Assembly (NCBI GenBank): GCA_013329165.1
Contig: DUKV01000039.1
Span: forward strand, 34,036-98,035
Direction: 5' to 3'
DNA: 64,000 nt
Source: Methanocalculus sp.
GTDB taxonomy: Archaea > Halobacteriota > Methanomicrobia > Methanomicrobiales > Methanocorpusculaceae
How positions within the stretch are numbered: position 1 is the stretch's first letter; the number at the start of each line of letters is the position of its first letter. Made by a program: the position numbers and the translations under genes. Positions 36,900 to 47,172 of this stretch are shown one piece after another. The notes under the pieces are model-generated. The model saw only the letters and a list, made by a program, of their open reading frames with translations, had not been told where the DNA came from and did no database searches.

Positions 36900-37078
36900 T
36901 TCTATGTCATACAGGATGCGGATTGCAACCCGGGGGTAAAAACCCTGTTTGCAACCCACTTGATGACGCTAAATGGCATATCGGGCATCTTTGCCACTGC
37001 CGCCGCCCCTCCTGGAATGGGGGTGCAGAAGGAACAGATGAAAAACTCACAATCAAAGAAGGATGGAGTTGAAACAGA

Positions 37079-38275
37079 ATGGGACTTGATTCGGGTGCAA
37101 CAGCCTTTGTGTTGATTGCAACTGCTATGGTCATGCTGATGACACCCGGTGTCGGGTTGTTTTACGGCGGCATGGTTCGGAAGAAGAACTTCATCTCGAC
37201 GATTGCGCTTTCGATGATCGCGTTTGCTGTTGTGAGCATCCAGTGGGTGGTTATCGGTTATTCGCTTGCGTTTGGCTCCGATGTGGGGGGCTTTATCGGA
37301 AACCTCGATTATCTCGGGCTCAGGGGAGTCGGAATGGATGGCGACGGGATACCGGATCTCCTCTTCATGGTCTTCCAGCTTGTCTTTGCAGGGCTGACGC
37401 TTGCGATATTGACCTCTGCAATGGCTGAACGTGTGAAGATCAGCTCGTTCATCATCTTCGGTCTCCTCTGGACGACGCTCGTCTATGATCCGCTTGCCCA
37501 CTGGGCATGGGGTGGTGGCTGGGCACATCAGCTTGGAGCGCTTGACTTTGCCGGCGGGACTGTTGTTCACATCAGCTCAGGGTTTGGAGCTCTTGCCGCA
37601 GCACTTATCATCGGGAAACGTATCGGGTTTGGAACGCACTCGATGGAGCCGCATAACATCCCGATGACCCTCATCGGCGGTGCGCTTCTCTGGTTTGGAT
37701 GGTTTGGATTCAATGCCGGTTCAGCCCTTGCAGCAGACGGCCTTGCAGCAAATGCCTTTGTGGTGACGAATGTCTCAGCGGCTGCCGGTGCGCTTGCCTG
37801 GATGTTTGCAGCATGGGTACATGGAAAACCGTCGTCTCTTGGTATGATATCAGGAGCAATTGCGGGTCTTGTGGCAATCACGCCTGCCGCAGGTTTTGTC
37901 GATCCAATGGCATCGATCGTCATTGGTCTTGTTGCGGGTCTTATCTGCTACAAAGCAATGCTCTGGCGGATCAAGAAAGGCCTTGATGAAACCCTTGATG
38001 CATGGGCAATCCATGGAGTCGGGGGTCTCTGGGGTGCTCTGGCAACGGGTATCTTTGCGACAGCTGCTGTTGGAGGTGTGAACGGTCTCCTCTATGGAAA
38101 CCCGGCACAGCTTGGTATCCAGGCGCTTGATACATTTGCAGCGGTGATCTATGCATTCGTTGTAACCTACATCCTGGCTTATGTCGTCCATAAGACGATC
38201 GGCCTCCGGGTAACTGAGGAGGAAGAGTATGTCGGCCTTGATATCTCCCAGCATGGAGAAAAAATTGGAAGTTGA
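37079..38275 (+). CDS. amt: Ammonium transporter
   Basis: A 398-residue Amt/Rh channel with about eleven membrane helices. Family features include [59 protein letters not shown] and the second pore histidine in [18 protein letters not shown]. It brings ammonium into the cell. The start lacks a cleaved signal peptide. It is followed after 15 bases by glnK, whose product plugs the channel when nitrogen is ample, and is preceded by an NrpR-type operator. Confidence 0.95.
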   Translation: MGLDSGATAFVLIATAMVMLMTPGVGLFYGGMVRKKNFISTIALSMIAFAVVSIQWVVIGYSLAFGSDVGGFIGNLDYLGLRGVGMDGDGIPDLLFMVFQLVFAGLTLAILTSAMAERVKISSFIIFGLLWTTLVYDPLAHWAWGGGWAHQLGALDFAGGTVVHISSGFGALAAALIIGKRIGFGTHSMEPHNIPMTLIGGALLWFGWFGFNAGSALAADGLAANAFVVTNVSAAAGALAWMFAAWVHGKPSSLGMISGAIAGLVAITPAAGFVDPMASIVIGLVAGLICYKAMLWRIKKGLDETLDAWAIHGVGGLWGALATGIFATAAVGGVNGLLYGNPAQLGIQALDTFAAVIYAFVVTYILAYVVHKTIGLRVTEEEEYVGLDISQHGEKIGS

Positions 38276-38290
38276 TGGAGGGAGAAGACA

Positions 38291-38620
38291 ATGAAAAAGA
38301 TTGAGGCGATCATCCGGCCGGAACGGTACGAACATGTCGAGAAAGCCCTTGAGGATGCGGGTTTCCCGGCAATGACCGTTTCGGATGTCAAAGGACGGGG
38401 TTCCCAGCGTGGGATCATACTCCAGTATCGTGGCAAGACGATGAAAGTGAATCTCCTGCCAAAGATCAAGATCGAGATGATTGTCCTGGATGAGGATCTT
38501 CATCGTGCAGTTGAGATTATTCAGACAGCTGCTCGAACAGGGATGGTTGGTGACGGCCGAATCTTTGTAATTCCGGTTGAGGAGGCATACTGGGTACGGA
38601 AGAAAGAAGAGAGTGAATAA
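38291..38620 (+). CDS. glnK: PII-family nitrogen regulatory protein GlnK
   Basis: A 109-residue PII protein. Recognisable parts are MKKIEAIIRPERYEHVEKAL, the T-loop (GRGSQRGIILQYRGKTMKV) and GRIFVIPVEEAYWVR. The T-loop position equivalent to the uridylylated tyrosine of E. coli appears to be methionine, so control is probably by nucleotide and 2-oxoglutarate binding alone. Second gene of the amt-glnK operon. Confidence 0.94.
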   Translation: MKKIEAIIRPERYEHVEKALEDAGFPAMTVSDVKGRGSQRGIILQYRGKTMKVNLLPKIKIEMIVLDEDLHRAVEIIQTAARTGMVGDGRIFVIPVEEAYWVRKKEESE

Positions 38621-38630
38621 GCACACAACG

Positions 38631-38716
38631 GGGCTCCATAACTCATTGTATTATCTCCCAATGAGGAATGGGGGCTGATGGAGCCCTAAATGGCCCCCTC
38701 TCTCTCTCACTTTTTT
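38631..38716 (+). terminator. Nested stem-loop and T-run after glnK
   Basis: GGGCTCCAT (38631-38639) pairs exactly with ATGGAGCCC (38678-38686), and inside it CTCATTG (38642-38648) pairs with CAATGAG (38659-38665). A six-T run follows at 38711-38716. It lies between the convergent glnK and tauE genes and can act as a terminator in either direction. The nested form is more elaborate than a normal archaeal terminator, so a structured RNA cannot be excluded. Confidence 0.6.
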
Positions 38717-38724
38717 ATTCTTCT

Positions 38725-39534
38725 TCAGGGGAAGATTCCGATCATGCCAATTCCGATTCCAACCATCATAATTGCAAAGATCATCTTCAGCCTCTCTGAA
38801 GGGAGCCGGTGGGCTGTTGCTACACCGACCCGGCTCAGTGGAATCATTGCTCCGGTCAAAACCATCCATTGGAAGATGTCGATATAGCCAAGGAATCCTT
38901 TTCCAAGCTCTTCTATCATTGCTCCATGAAACATGTATGCGGCGATACCGCCGATTGAGAAGAAGAGGATGCTGGCTGAGGATGTCGCAACTGCCCGGTG
39001 TATCGGGAGATTAAAGATGAGGAGGAGCATCGGAACCAGGATGAATCCGCCTCCAAGTCCGAGGAGCCCTGAGAGGAGGCCGGCAATGATCCCGGTCAGT
39101 GTCCATACGCCGAGTCCGCTCCGGGTTGTACCGCCGGAGGCAGGGGTGTCCCGCACCATCCGGATTGCAGCGAGGATGACCAGCACCCCAAAGAGTATCT
39201 TCAGGATATCAACAGGGAGGTGCGATGCAAGGGTTCCCCCTGCAAAACCTCCTAGTATTCCGGCTATTCCGATTGGAAAAGCAGCATTCCAATCAATTGC
39301 ACCCCTTTTCTCATGTGCCCATGCAGCGGCACAGGATACCGGGAATACAACAGCCAGGCTCGTTCCAAATGCAATGCGGATAGCATATGTCGGATCGATC
39401 CCTCCGTCGATGAGGAGGAGGTACTGGACAGGAACCATGAGAAACCCTCCCCCGACTCCAAGGAGACCTGCAAAAAAACCGGCGATGATGCCTGTTGCGA
39501 TCAGAATAAGTATGACAGGGATGAGATCCAACAC
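38725..39534 (-). CDS. TauE/SafE-family anion permease
   Basis: A 269-residue membrane protein with about eight helices. The two internally repeated glycine-rich motifs of the family are visible: FFAGLLGVGGGFLMVPVQ near the N-terminus and LLSGLLGLGGGFILVPML in the middle. Members export sulfite, sulfoacetate or related organosulfur anions, but the substrate here is unknown. It is convergent with glnK. Confidence 0.9.
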   Translation of the reverse strand: MLDLIPVILILIATGIIAGFFAGLLGVGGGFLMVPVQYLLLIDGGIDPTYAIRIAFGTSLAVVFPVSCAAAWAHEKRGAIDWNAAFPIGIAGILGGFAGGTLASHLPVDILKILFGVLVILAAIRMVRDTPASGGTTRSGLGVWTLTGIIAGLLSGLLGLGGGFILVPMLLLIFNLPIHRAVATSSASILFFSIGGIAAYMFHGAMIEELGKGFLGYIDIFQWMVLTGAMIPLSRVGVATAHRLPSERLKMIFAIMMVGIGIGMIGIFP

Positions 39535-39551
39535 GATCGCTCCGTCTCTTT

Positions 39552-41366
39552 TTACAGGGGTTCTTCACCGCGGTATTCAGCAAGGAGCCTGTTCATCCGC
39601 TCTTTCTTCTGAATCCCCGATATCAGGCCGTTCATCATTTTGATGGTCTCAGAATCGTGTGTCTTCATCAGCAATGCATCCTGAAGTGCCGGCACCGCAC
39701 TAGTCCCCATGAGGGTAAGGACATCTGATGCAGCACTCCGGAGTTTGTCATCTTCTGATTCCAGTGCAACAAGAAGAGAAGGTATTGCTGTTCTTCCCAT
39801 ACCCGCAAGGATCTCTTCAGCCCGTTCACGAACCCGCCGCCTTGGATCAAGGAGGCATTTCATCAGGGGATGGATTGCCGGCACCCCGACAGCCCTGAAT
39901 GCGTCAGGGAGAGCCTGGCGTACTCCCTCTTCTGGTGATGCCAGGGCATCGATCAGCAGACGGACAGATTCCGGACCCGCGGTCGACGCAAGGGCATCAG
40001 AGAGGGCATCCCGGATGGCCGGTGTATCCTGTCGGGCCAGTTCACGGAGGATAACTGGTACCAGATCGCCGCCGATTGAGTGTAGGATTTCCCGAATAAA
40101 TGCCCGATCCGGTTCATCACCCGATGCATACCGGATCATCAGGGGTGGCAGGGATCGTCGGATCACCTGTCTGAGTGCCTCTTTTGCCTGCCCTCTGATC
40201 GCTGAATCATGGCTCATGAGATGGGTGAAGATCTGGTCAATCGTCTCCTGGTTTCCAAGGGTGCCAAGGGCTGTCAGTGCAACGAATGCCACCCGGATTG
40301 AGGGATGAGTGGCTGCCTTGATAAGCAGGGATACCGCCTGCTCATCATGGATGCGTTCGACGAGCCTGATCGAACGGATCATCGTCTTCTCATCCCTCTC
40401 TGCAAGTGCTTCTCCCAGTGCAGTGACGACGGCGGTCTGTCTCATCCTCATGAGAGAACGGCCGATTGCATCAAGAAGAGTTGCAGTCTTCTCTCCTCCT
40501 CCCTCCTCCGGGGTTTTCATGGATAGAGCCAGTCTTACAAAGAGTCCTGCACAGCGGGGATCTCCAATGGCGAGGAGGACATGAAGGGCACGGAAACGTA
40601 TCTCCGGATCATTGTTCGAGAGGAGTGGGCGGATATAAGGTGTTGATCCCGTTCCAAGCCTGATGAGTTCATGAGCAGCCTTCATTGCCCTTGAATTCTT
40701 CTCACGGGAGAGAATCCTGACAAGACCCGGATAATCCGCCTCCTCCCTGAGGAGGGTGAAGTCCCGCTCCTCTGTTCTGTTCAGATCCTGCTTCATCATC
40801 CGGATGGCTTTTCTCCGGGCTTCCCTGCCCTGCTCATCGCCCGGCCGGATCTCAAGGAGATGATCAAATGAGATGATCGCCTGATTAAACCGCTTCATCT
40901 CAAGAAGCGCCCTGCCTCTTGCAAACCATATATCCGGATCCCGTCTGTCCTCGCCGAGTGCGGCATCAAAAAGACGGAGGGCATCTTTGTATTCTCCATC
41001 TTCAAGGAGCAGTCTGCCAAGTGCATAATGGGCCGGACCTGGTCTGGTCATGGCACCGGTAGCCTTCTGAAAGCTGGATTTTGCAATGCCCCGTTCTCCA
41101 CGTATATTCTTGATGATGCCATGCAGGTACCAGCCCTCACCTTCATCAGGATTCTGGCGAACAACCTCCAGGATCTGCTCTTCAGCCTCATTGATCATCC
41201 CGGTTTTTAAGAGTGCTTTTCCCCGTTCAATCCATGCCCGGGGATCTTCCGGAAGAAAAACCATCGCCTGGGTCGCGAAGAAGAGCTTGCGTGCCGGATC
41301 TTTCTCCAGACGGGCACGTGCAATAAGCTCCTCACCCCTCTCCCGCTCTCCTCTCACCTCTTCCAT
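39552..41366 (-). CDS. TPR and HEAT repeat protein
   Basis: A 604-residue cytosolic scaffold-like protein. Residues 1-185 contain TPR units (DPRAWIERGKALLKTGMINE, GPAHYALGRLLLEDGEYKDA, DIWFARGRALLEMKRFNQA). Residues 205-560 contain roughly ten HEAT or PBS-lyase-type repeats (for example DPEIRFRALHVLLAIGDPRC and HPSIRVAFVALTALGTLGNQ). No catalytic motif is visible. It lies 17 bases upstream of tauE in the same direction. Function unknown. Confidence 0.82.
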   Translation of the reverse strand: MEEVRGERERGEELIARARLEKDPARKLFFATQAMVFLPEDPRAWIERGKALLKTGMINEAEEQILEVVRQNPDEGEGWYLHGIIKNIRGERGIAKSSFQKATGAMTRPGPAHYALGRLLLEDGEYKDALRLFDAALGEDRRDPDIWFARGRALLEMKRFNQAIISFDHLLEIRPGDEQGREARRKAIRMMKQDLNRTEERDFTLLREEADYPGLVRILSREKNSRAMKAAHELIRLGTGSTPYIRPLLSNNDPEIRFRALHVLLAIGDPRCAGLFVRLALSMKTPEEGGGEKTATLLDAIGRSLMRMRQTAVVTALGEALAERDEKTMIRSIRLVERIHDEQAVSLLIKAATHPSIRVAFVALTALGTLGNQETIDQIFTHLMSHDSAIRGQAKEALRQVIRRSLPPLMIRYASGDEPDRAFIREILHSIGGDLVPVILRELARQDTPAIRDALSDALASTAGPESVRLLIDALASPEEGVRQALPDAFRAVGVPAIHPLMKCLLDPRRRVRERAEEILAGMGRTAIPSLLVALESEDDKLRSAASDVLTLMGTSAVPALQDALLMKTHDSETIKMMNGLISGIQKKERMNRLLAEYRGEEPL

Positions 41367-41442
41367 GCCGGATTCCCAGGTACCGTTGATGTAATCGAAC
41401 TATATCAGTATTTGGGTCAAATGATTGATATGAACCCCTCTC

Positions 41443-42645
41443 TTATGGGATAATCTCACATCCATTGTACCGGGTATGTACAAAGGATGAATAATCGATT
41501 ATGCCTTCATCAATCAGGTGTTGTATCTTCGGCAGATGTCTCAGAAGTTCCTGACGGAGGTGGTGTATTGTTGAACAGACGGCATCCCTGCCTTCATCTG
41601 GCCATGGCCTGACGATGTTTGAATAGAGGCACCGCCCACCACAGAACTCAGCAATGGAGCACCCGGTACAGGGATGGAGGGGCCGGACTTCGCTCAGGCG
41701 GGTCGGGTCAGCCGACCTGATATCCCCAAGCAGGTATTCATTCATTCCGATCATGATCGGGCAGGGGATGATGGATCCATCGGTCTGGATGGTGAAGTTT
41801 GTCACCCCGGATCCGCACCGAAGGCCGGATGGCTTGTTTAATAACAGGTCTTCGGTTGTCTGGAGGAAGGGGTACCACCGCAGTACGTCGCCATCAGATT
41901 GCATATGTGACACCCAGTGATCGATGAGTGAAGAGATGCCCCTGTTATAGTTCCCGCCGGCCCATTCTGCAAAGTGTCGTCTTCCATAATCGCCTGAGAA
42001 GTTTGCATCCATCTGCCAGTGGATGGATGTGAAGGGGGAGTCTTCAAGTGATGCAAGGTGAAGTACCGAGTCGGCGATAGCGGTCTCTTCATCCATGGTC
42101 ATTCGTGCAATCATCTCTCCGTCAAACCCTTCCTTTCTGAGAAGGCGTGCATTTTCGAGTACCGTGCGGTAAACACCCTCCCCCCGGTTGTGGTCAGTCG
42201 TTGCCTCATCACCATCGATCGAGATGAGGATCGTCTCAAACCGGTTTCGGTATGCATCAGGCATCCGATCGAGCAGGATTCCGTTTGTCTGGAGCATGAA
42301 CCTGTGGCAGGGGGCTTCGTCCATAATCTCGCAGATAAGATCACGCATCAGGAGCGGTTCCCCGCCGATGAAGGTGAGGACTGGATTTTGATCTGCTGCA
42401 AGGAACCGGTACAGCGGGGCTTTTAGCGAGCGATCAAATTCGACCGGGAGATACACTTCGATATCGGGGAGCAATCCACTTTCCTCCTCCTCTTCCAAAT
42501 CAAACAATTTGCCCCGGCAATACCGGCAGGCAAGGTTACAGTCGTCTGTTATGTAGAGATGAAAAAATACCACCTGATCTTCACCCGCAAAACAATGCAG
42601 ATCTTTATTTGAAGGGCACGATGATAAGGGAACTGGAACAGACAT
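41443..42645 (-). CDS. Radical SAM/SPASM peptide-modifying enzyme, AF1577-like
   Basis: A 400-residue radical SAM enzyme. The cluster motif CNLACRYC (CxxxCxxC) lies near residue 36 in FHLYITDDCNLACRYC, with TFIGGEPLLMRD as the SAM-binding GGEP. The C-terminal SPASM region is cysteine-rich (CGSGVTNFTI, CPIMIG, CTGCSIAEFCGGRC). The protein ends HTRYNGCEIIP, as in archaeal proteins annotated as putative peptide-modifying AF1577-family enzymes. No obvious precursor peptide gene is adjacent. It is divergent from the HdeD-like gene, with only 36 bases between starts. Confidence 0.82.
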   Translation of the reverse strand: MSVPVPLSSCPSNKDLHCFAGEDQVVFFHLYITDDCNLACRYCRGKLFDLEEEEESGLLPDIEVYLPVEFDRSLKAPLYRFLAADQNPVLTFIGGEPLLMRDLICEIMDEAPCHRFMLQTNGILLDRMPDAYRNRFETILISIDGDEATTDHNRGEGVYRTVLENARLLRKEGFDGEMIARMTMDEETAIADSVLHLASLEDSPFTSIHWQMDANFSGDYGRRHFAEWAGGNYNRGISSLIDHWVSHMQSDGDVLRWYPFLQTTEDLLLNKPSGLRCGSGVTNFTIQTDGSIIPCPIMIGMNEYLLGDIRSADPTRLSEVRPLHPCTGCSIAEFCGGRCLYSNIVRPWPDEGRDAVCSTIHHLRQELLRHLPKIQHLIDEGIIDYSSFVHTRYNGCEIIP

Positions 42646-42652
42646 ACATTTC

Positions 42653-42660
42653 TTTAAATA
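42653..42660 (+). promoter_or_regulatory. TATA box for HdeD-like gene
   Basis: TTTAAATA lies 22-29 bases before the ATG at 42682, so transcription would begin at or very near the start codon and the message would be leaderless. It is the only promoter-like element in the 36-base gap shared with the divergent radical SAM gene. Confidence 0.5.
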
Positions 42661-42681
42661 CTCTCAGCCATATTCATCTGT

Positions 42682-43224
42682 ATGAACGAACAATCACGTA
42701 TGCCCTATATCGTGCGTGGAGTGCTTGCCCTTCTCCTCGGTTGTATTGTGCTCTTCTGGCCCGGTCTCACTGTCGAGGTGGTTGCAATCCTCTTTGCAGT
42801 CTTTATCCTGCTCAACGGCCTTCTCCTTATCGGCCTCTCGGCCATGTCCCCGTCAGGCGAATCATTTGGAACAGCATTTCTCATCCTTGGAATCCTCATG
42901 GTGGTCGGCGGCGTATTTGGGGTAATTAACCCGATTATGACTGCAATTACCCTGACAATCCTCATTGCAATCCTTGCAATCATATCGGGGTTCTCAGATA
43001 TCTGGGTTGCACTCACGGCAATGGGCTCTGGCGGAGCCCGCCTGCTCCTTGGTCTCTCCGGGGTACTCTCTATTATCCTTGGAGGTATCTTCTTCATCTT
43101 CCCAATGCTCGGTGCTGTGATCCTGGTTGCCGTCTATATCGGTGTCTTTGCAATCGCAATCGGCATACTCAGTATTGCACAGGGAATTATGACTCCGAGG
43201 GCCGCTTCGATCCCCTCCGAGTGA
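42682..43224 (+). CDS. HdeD/DUF308-family membrane protein
   Basis: A 180-residue protein with six hydrophobic helices, built from three repeats of helix pairs: VRGVLALLLGCIVLFWPGLT, FLILGILMVVGGVFGVINPI and LLGLSGVLSIILGGIFFIFP. This matches HdeD/DUF308 proteins; in E. coli HdeD is linked to acid resistance, while archaeal function is unknown. Transcribed divergently from the radical SAM gene. Confidence 0.85.
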   Translation: MNEQSRMPYIVRGVLALLLGCIVLFWPGLTVEVVAILFAVFILLNGLLLIGLSAMSPSGESFGTAFLILGILMVVGGVFGVINPIMTAITLTILIAILAIISGFSDIWVALTAMGSGGARLLLGLSGVLSIILGGIFFIFPMLGAVILVAVYIGVFAIAIGILSIAQGIMTPRAASIPSE

Positions 43225-43332
43225 CCCCTGAGTTTCATTCTTTTTGATAAAAAACGCTTATGATGCCACCAAGGGCAACTGGCATACAAGATGAAAATGA
43301 TGGTGTTCCCATGCATTTTCATATAAAAGGGT

Positions 43333-45229
<1,897 letters not shown>

Positions 45230-45290
45230 TGTATATCAACTCTCCTGATAGGTTCGGCGTTCTGCCTTAACATAAGGTGAGTAACAGTTC

Positions 45291-45299
45291 TATATAAAA
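45291..45299 (-). promoter_or_regulatory. TATA box of groES-groEL operon
   Basis: On the minus strand TTTTATATA lies about 65 bases upstream of the groES start codon. It would give a leader of about 40 bases. No inverted repeat of the bacterial CIRCE type is visible near it. Confidence 0.5.
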
Positions 45300-45414
45300 T
45301 TTACTTATTACTTCGGGGCACGGAGATGATTTGCATCCTTCTCTTTCGCCTCTGATAGTGGCGGGCGCAGCATTCATTGGAAGTTTCATCAGTTCAGAGG
45401 GAGAGTGAATCCGC

Positions 45415-45921
45415 ATGAGCAGGCGAATACTCATTGCCTATGCAACACGTGCAGGATCGACAGCCGGTATTGCCGAGGCGGTCGTCGAGGTGATACGTGA
45501 TGCAGGATATGACGCAGATCTCTCTCTGATCAAGTCCGATCTGGTGCCTGATGCCTATGATGCAGTCATCCCGGGGATCCGATCTATATGGGCAGCATGC
45601 GTAAGGTGGAGGAGTATGTACGCAAGCATCAGGCTGCTCTAAAAAGCCGCTTAAAAGCAGCATTTGCTGTTGTGATGTCATTTCATTTGTCAAAGATGAT
45701 GAATAGAAACAGGCTGCGGCACGGGAAGCGCTGAATAAGGCCATCAGTCCACGTGAGCCTGTGCATCCCGGATACTCTGCCGCAGAACGGATCAGGCGAA
45801 GCTTTCGTTTCTCCAGAGGGTGGCGCTGAAGGTTGTCAGCTCACCTATTGGCGATTTCAGGGATTATGATGCGATCAGAGCCTAGGCTCAGGACGTGGCC
45901 GGGGATCTCCATGATTCATAA
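45415..45921 (+). pseudogene. Flavodoxin-domain protein, decayed
   Basis: The reading frame begins MSRRILIAYATRAGSTAGIA, a flavodoxin FMN-binding P-loop of the protoporphyrinogen-oxidase-like (HemG) type, and continues to DAVIPG. After that, homologous coding continues in other frames: YMGSMRKVEEYVRKHQAALK, then AREALNKAISPREPVHPGY, then VSSPIGDFRDYDAIRA, where an in-frame TAG replaces the expected tryptophan, then AQDVAGDLHDS and a TAA. At least three frameshifts and one nonsense change make this a clear pseudogene of about 170 original codons. Confidence 0.82.
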
Positions 45922-45924
45922 TCT

Positions 45925-46153
45925 TCCGGCATCCCGCCATTGCATGGCTTATCAATCTGCTATTTGATGGGTTCTTTTGATTTTACCTGCCTCAGGCCGG
46001 TTTGTTGCCATCCTGTGCCATCAGATCGATGATCCCGCCGCCATCCTTTTGATGTTGATTGGCAAATACCCGGTGACAGATTACCCGGCTATGGAGATTC
46101 TGCCTGATCCCATCAGTATTGTTTTCTCGATGCTGCTCCAGCTGCTCGTTTAG
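45925..46153 (+). pseudogene. Possible remnant of a hydrophobic protein
   Basis: Directly after the flavodoxin remnant, broken reading frames encode hydrophobic stretches: PAIAWLINLLFDGFF in one frame and RFVAILCHQIDDPAAILLML followed by IGKYPVTDYPAMEI in another, ending at TAG (46151-46153). This looks like the decayed C-terminus of a small membrane protein. No family was recognised, and the call rests only on hydrophobic composition. Confidence 0.3.
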
Positions 46154-46165
46154 GCAATGTACTGA

Positions 46166-46624
46166 TCAGCGTGAGTAGATAGCCTCAGCATTTCCAAACT
46201 GGATGACATGGCCTGCAAGTGCGGCGGCAAGCTCCTTTCGTGTTGCTCCGGGAGCCAGATCGATCTCACTGTCAAGTGCATAGACCTTGAAGATATACCG
46301 GTGGGGTGATCCGGGTTTTGGGCATGGGCCTGAGTAGCCGATCTTTCCAAAGTCATTTACTCCCTGAACTGCTGAGACCGGAAATGAGATCGTCGGCTCT
46401 TTCTCAAGTGATTCAGGGAGAATTCTGACAGGCTCGATATTCCAGATGATCCAGTGGGTGAAGGTGCCGCCTCCTTCAGCACTTGAATCTTCCATGATAA
46501 TGGCAAGGGATTTCACCTGATCGTTGAGCCCCGCGATGGTCAGGGGAGGGGAGCGATCTGCCCCGTCACAGGTGTAGTCTGCCGGGAATTCATGGATGGG
46601 TAAGGATATGGTCAGCTTCTCCAT
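46166..46624 (-). CDS. PEBP-family protein (YbhB/YbcL type)
   Basis: A 152-residue phosphatidylethanolamine-binding-protein-like protein. The family regions DYTCDGADRSPPLTIAGL, GGGTFTHWIIWNIEP and GVNDFGKIGYSGPCPKPGSP are present, with the pocket histidines in FTHW and PHRY. The usual DPDAP motif is altered to EDSSAEG. Function in archaea is unknown. It lies 47 bases after a second PEBP gene in the same direction, probably a tandem duplicate. Confidence 0.87.
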   Translation of the reverse strand: MEKLTISLPIHEFPADYTCDGADRSPPLTIAGLNDQVKSLAIIMEDSSAEGGGTFTHWIIWNIEPVRILPESLEKEPTISFPVSAVQGVNDFGKIGYSGPCPKPGSPHRYIFKVYALDSEIDLAPGATRKELAAALAGHVIQFGNAEAIYSR

Positions 46625-46671
46625 TGCTTTTCACCATTTGATGAGTGGCTATCATGCGTATTAAGGGTATG

Positions 46672-47121
46672 TCATCGCTGTACGAGTGCTTCGGTCTGCC
46701 CGTACTGGAGGACATGCCCCCTCATCGCATCTATCACTGCGTGCTTGTTTGCTCCCGGTGGACAGTCGAGGGGAGCATCCAGGCCATAGACTTTAAAGAG
46801 GATCCGGTATGTCTCTCCTGCTGGAGGAGCGGGGCCCCGGTACCCGATATCCCCATAATCATTTAATCCTTGTTTTGCCTGGATTGGCGTGGTGATCTCG
46901 GCCTGGGTAGGGAATCCGGCTGGTATCTGGTGGATGGCCGGAATGTCCCATGCCACCCACGAACAGAATGAGCATCCGGGTTCAAAAGGATTCAGGGCAA
47001 AGACTGCCAGATAAGGTGATTTCAGGTTGGCCAACCGTATCGGCGGGGAAGCGTTTCCTCCATCGCCGGTATGGGTCGGGGGAAACTCTATGAATCCAAG
47101 GGTTACCATGAGTTTTTCCAT
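46672..47121 (-). CDS. PEBP-family protein, divergent copy
   Basis: A 149-residue relative of the next gene. It keeps FPPTHTGDGGNASPPIRLAN, GLNDYGDIGYRGPAPPAGET and the C-terminal GHVLQYGQTEALVQR, but the DPDxP motif is lost (NPFEPG) and the pocket HW is replaced by CSW (CSFCSWVAWDIP). The ligand pocket may therefore be changed or inactive. First gene of a two-gene PEBP unit and divergent from the RNase HI-TrmO gene. Confidence 0.82.
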   Translation of the reverse strand: MEKLMVTLGFIEFPPTHTGDGGNASPPIRLANLKSPYLAVFALNPFEPGCSFCSWVAWDIPAIHQIPAGFPTQAEITTPIQAKQGLNDYGDIGYRGPAPPAGETYRILFKVYGLDAPLDCPPGANKHAVIDAMRGHVLQYGQTEALVQR

Positions 47122-47172
47122 ACTGCCGGTGATAGTACCAGGAAGAATAAAAACGTGTTGATTGGGGTTATT

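Larger units (their letters stand above)
36712..37078 (+). other. Regulatory gap between glnA and amt
   Basis: This 367-base stretch holds no convincing full gene. It contains a GC-rich hairpin (36762-36781), an AT-rich TATA element (36873-36885), an exact GGAA-N6-TTCC palindrome (36886-36899) and a long leader before amt. Inside the leader are an 11-codon reading frame starting at 36904 and an out-of-frame 50-codon reading frame (36963-37115) whose start reads MTLNGISGIFATAAAPPG. The direct repeat TTGCAACCC occurs twice around 36922-36957. A GGAG lies ten bases before the amt ATG. Confidence 0.6.

Noticed and set aside
36712..37078. A complete insertion sequence behind glnA
   Set aside because: Only a single hairpin is seen; there is no transposase, TnpB or matching second end.
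36902..37570. A 222-codon antisense frame over the amt start
   Set aside because: Shadow of the amt gene; no conserved motifs and no promoter or ribosome-binding site.
37850..38626. A 258-codon antisense frame across amt and glnK
   Set aside because: Antisense to two clearly coding genes and with no recognisable domain.
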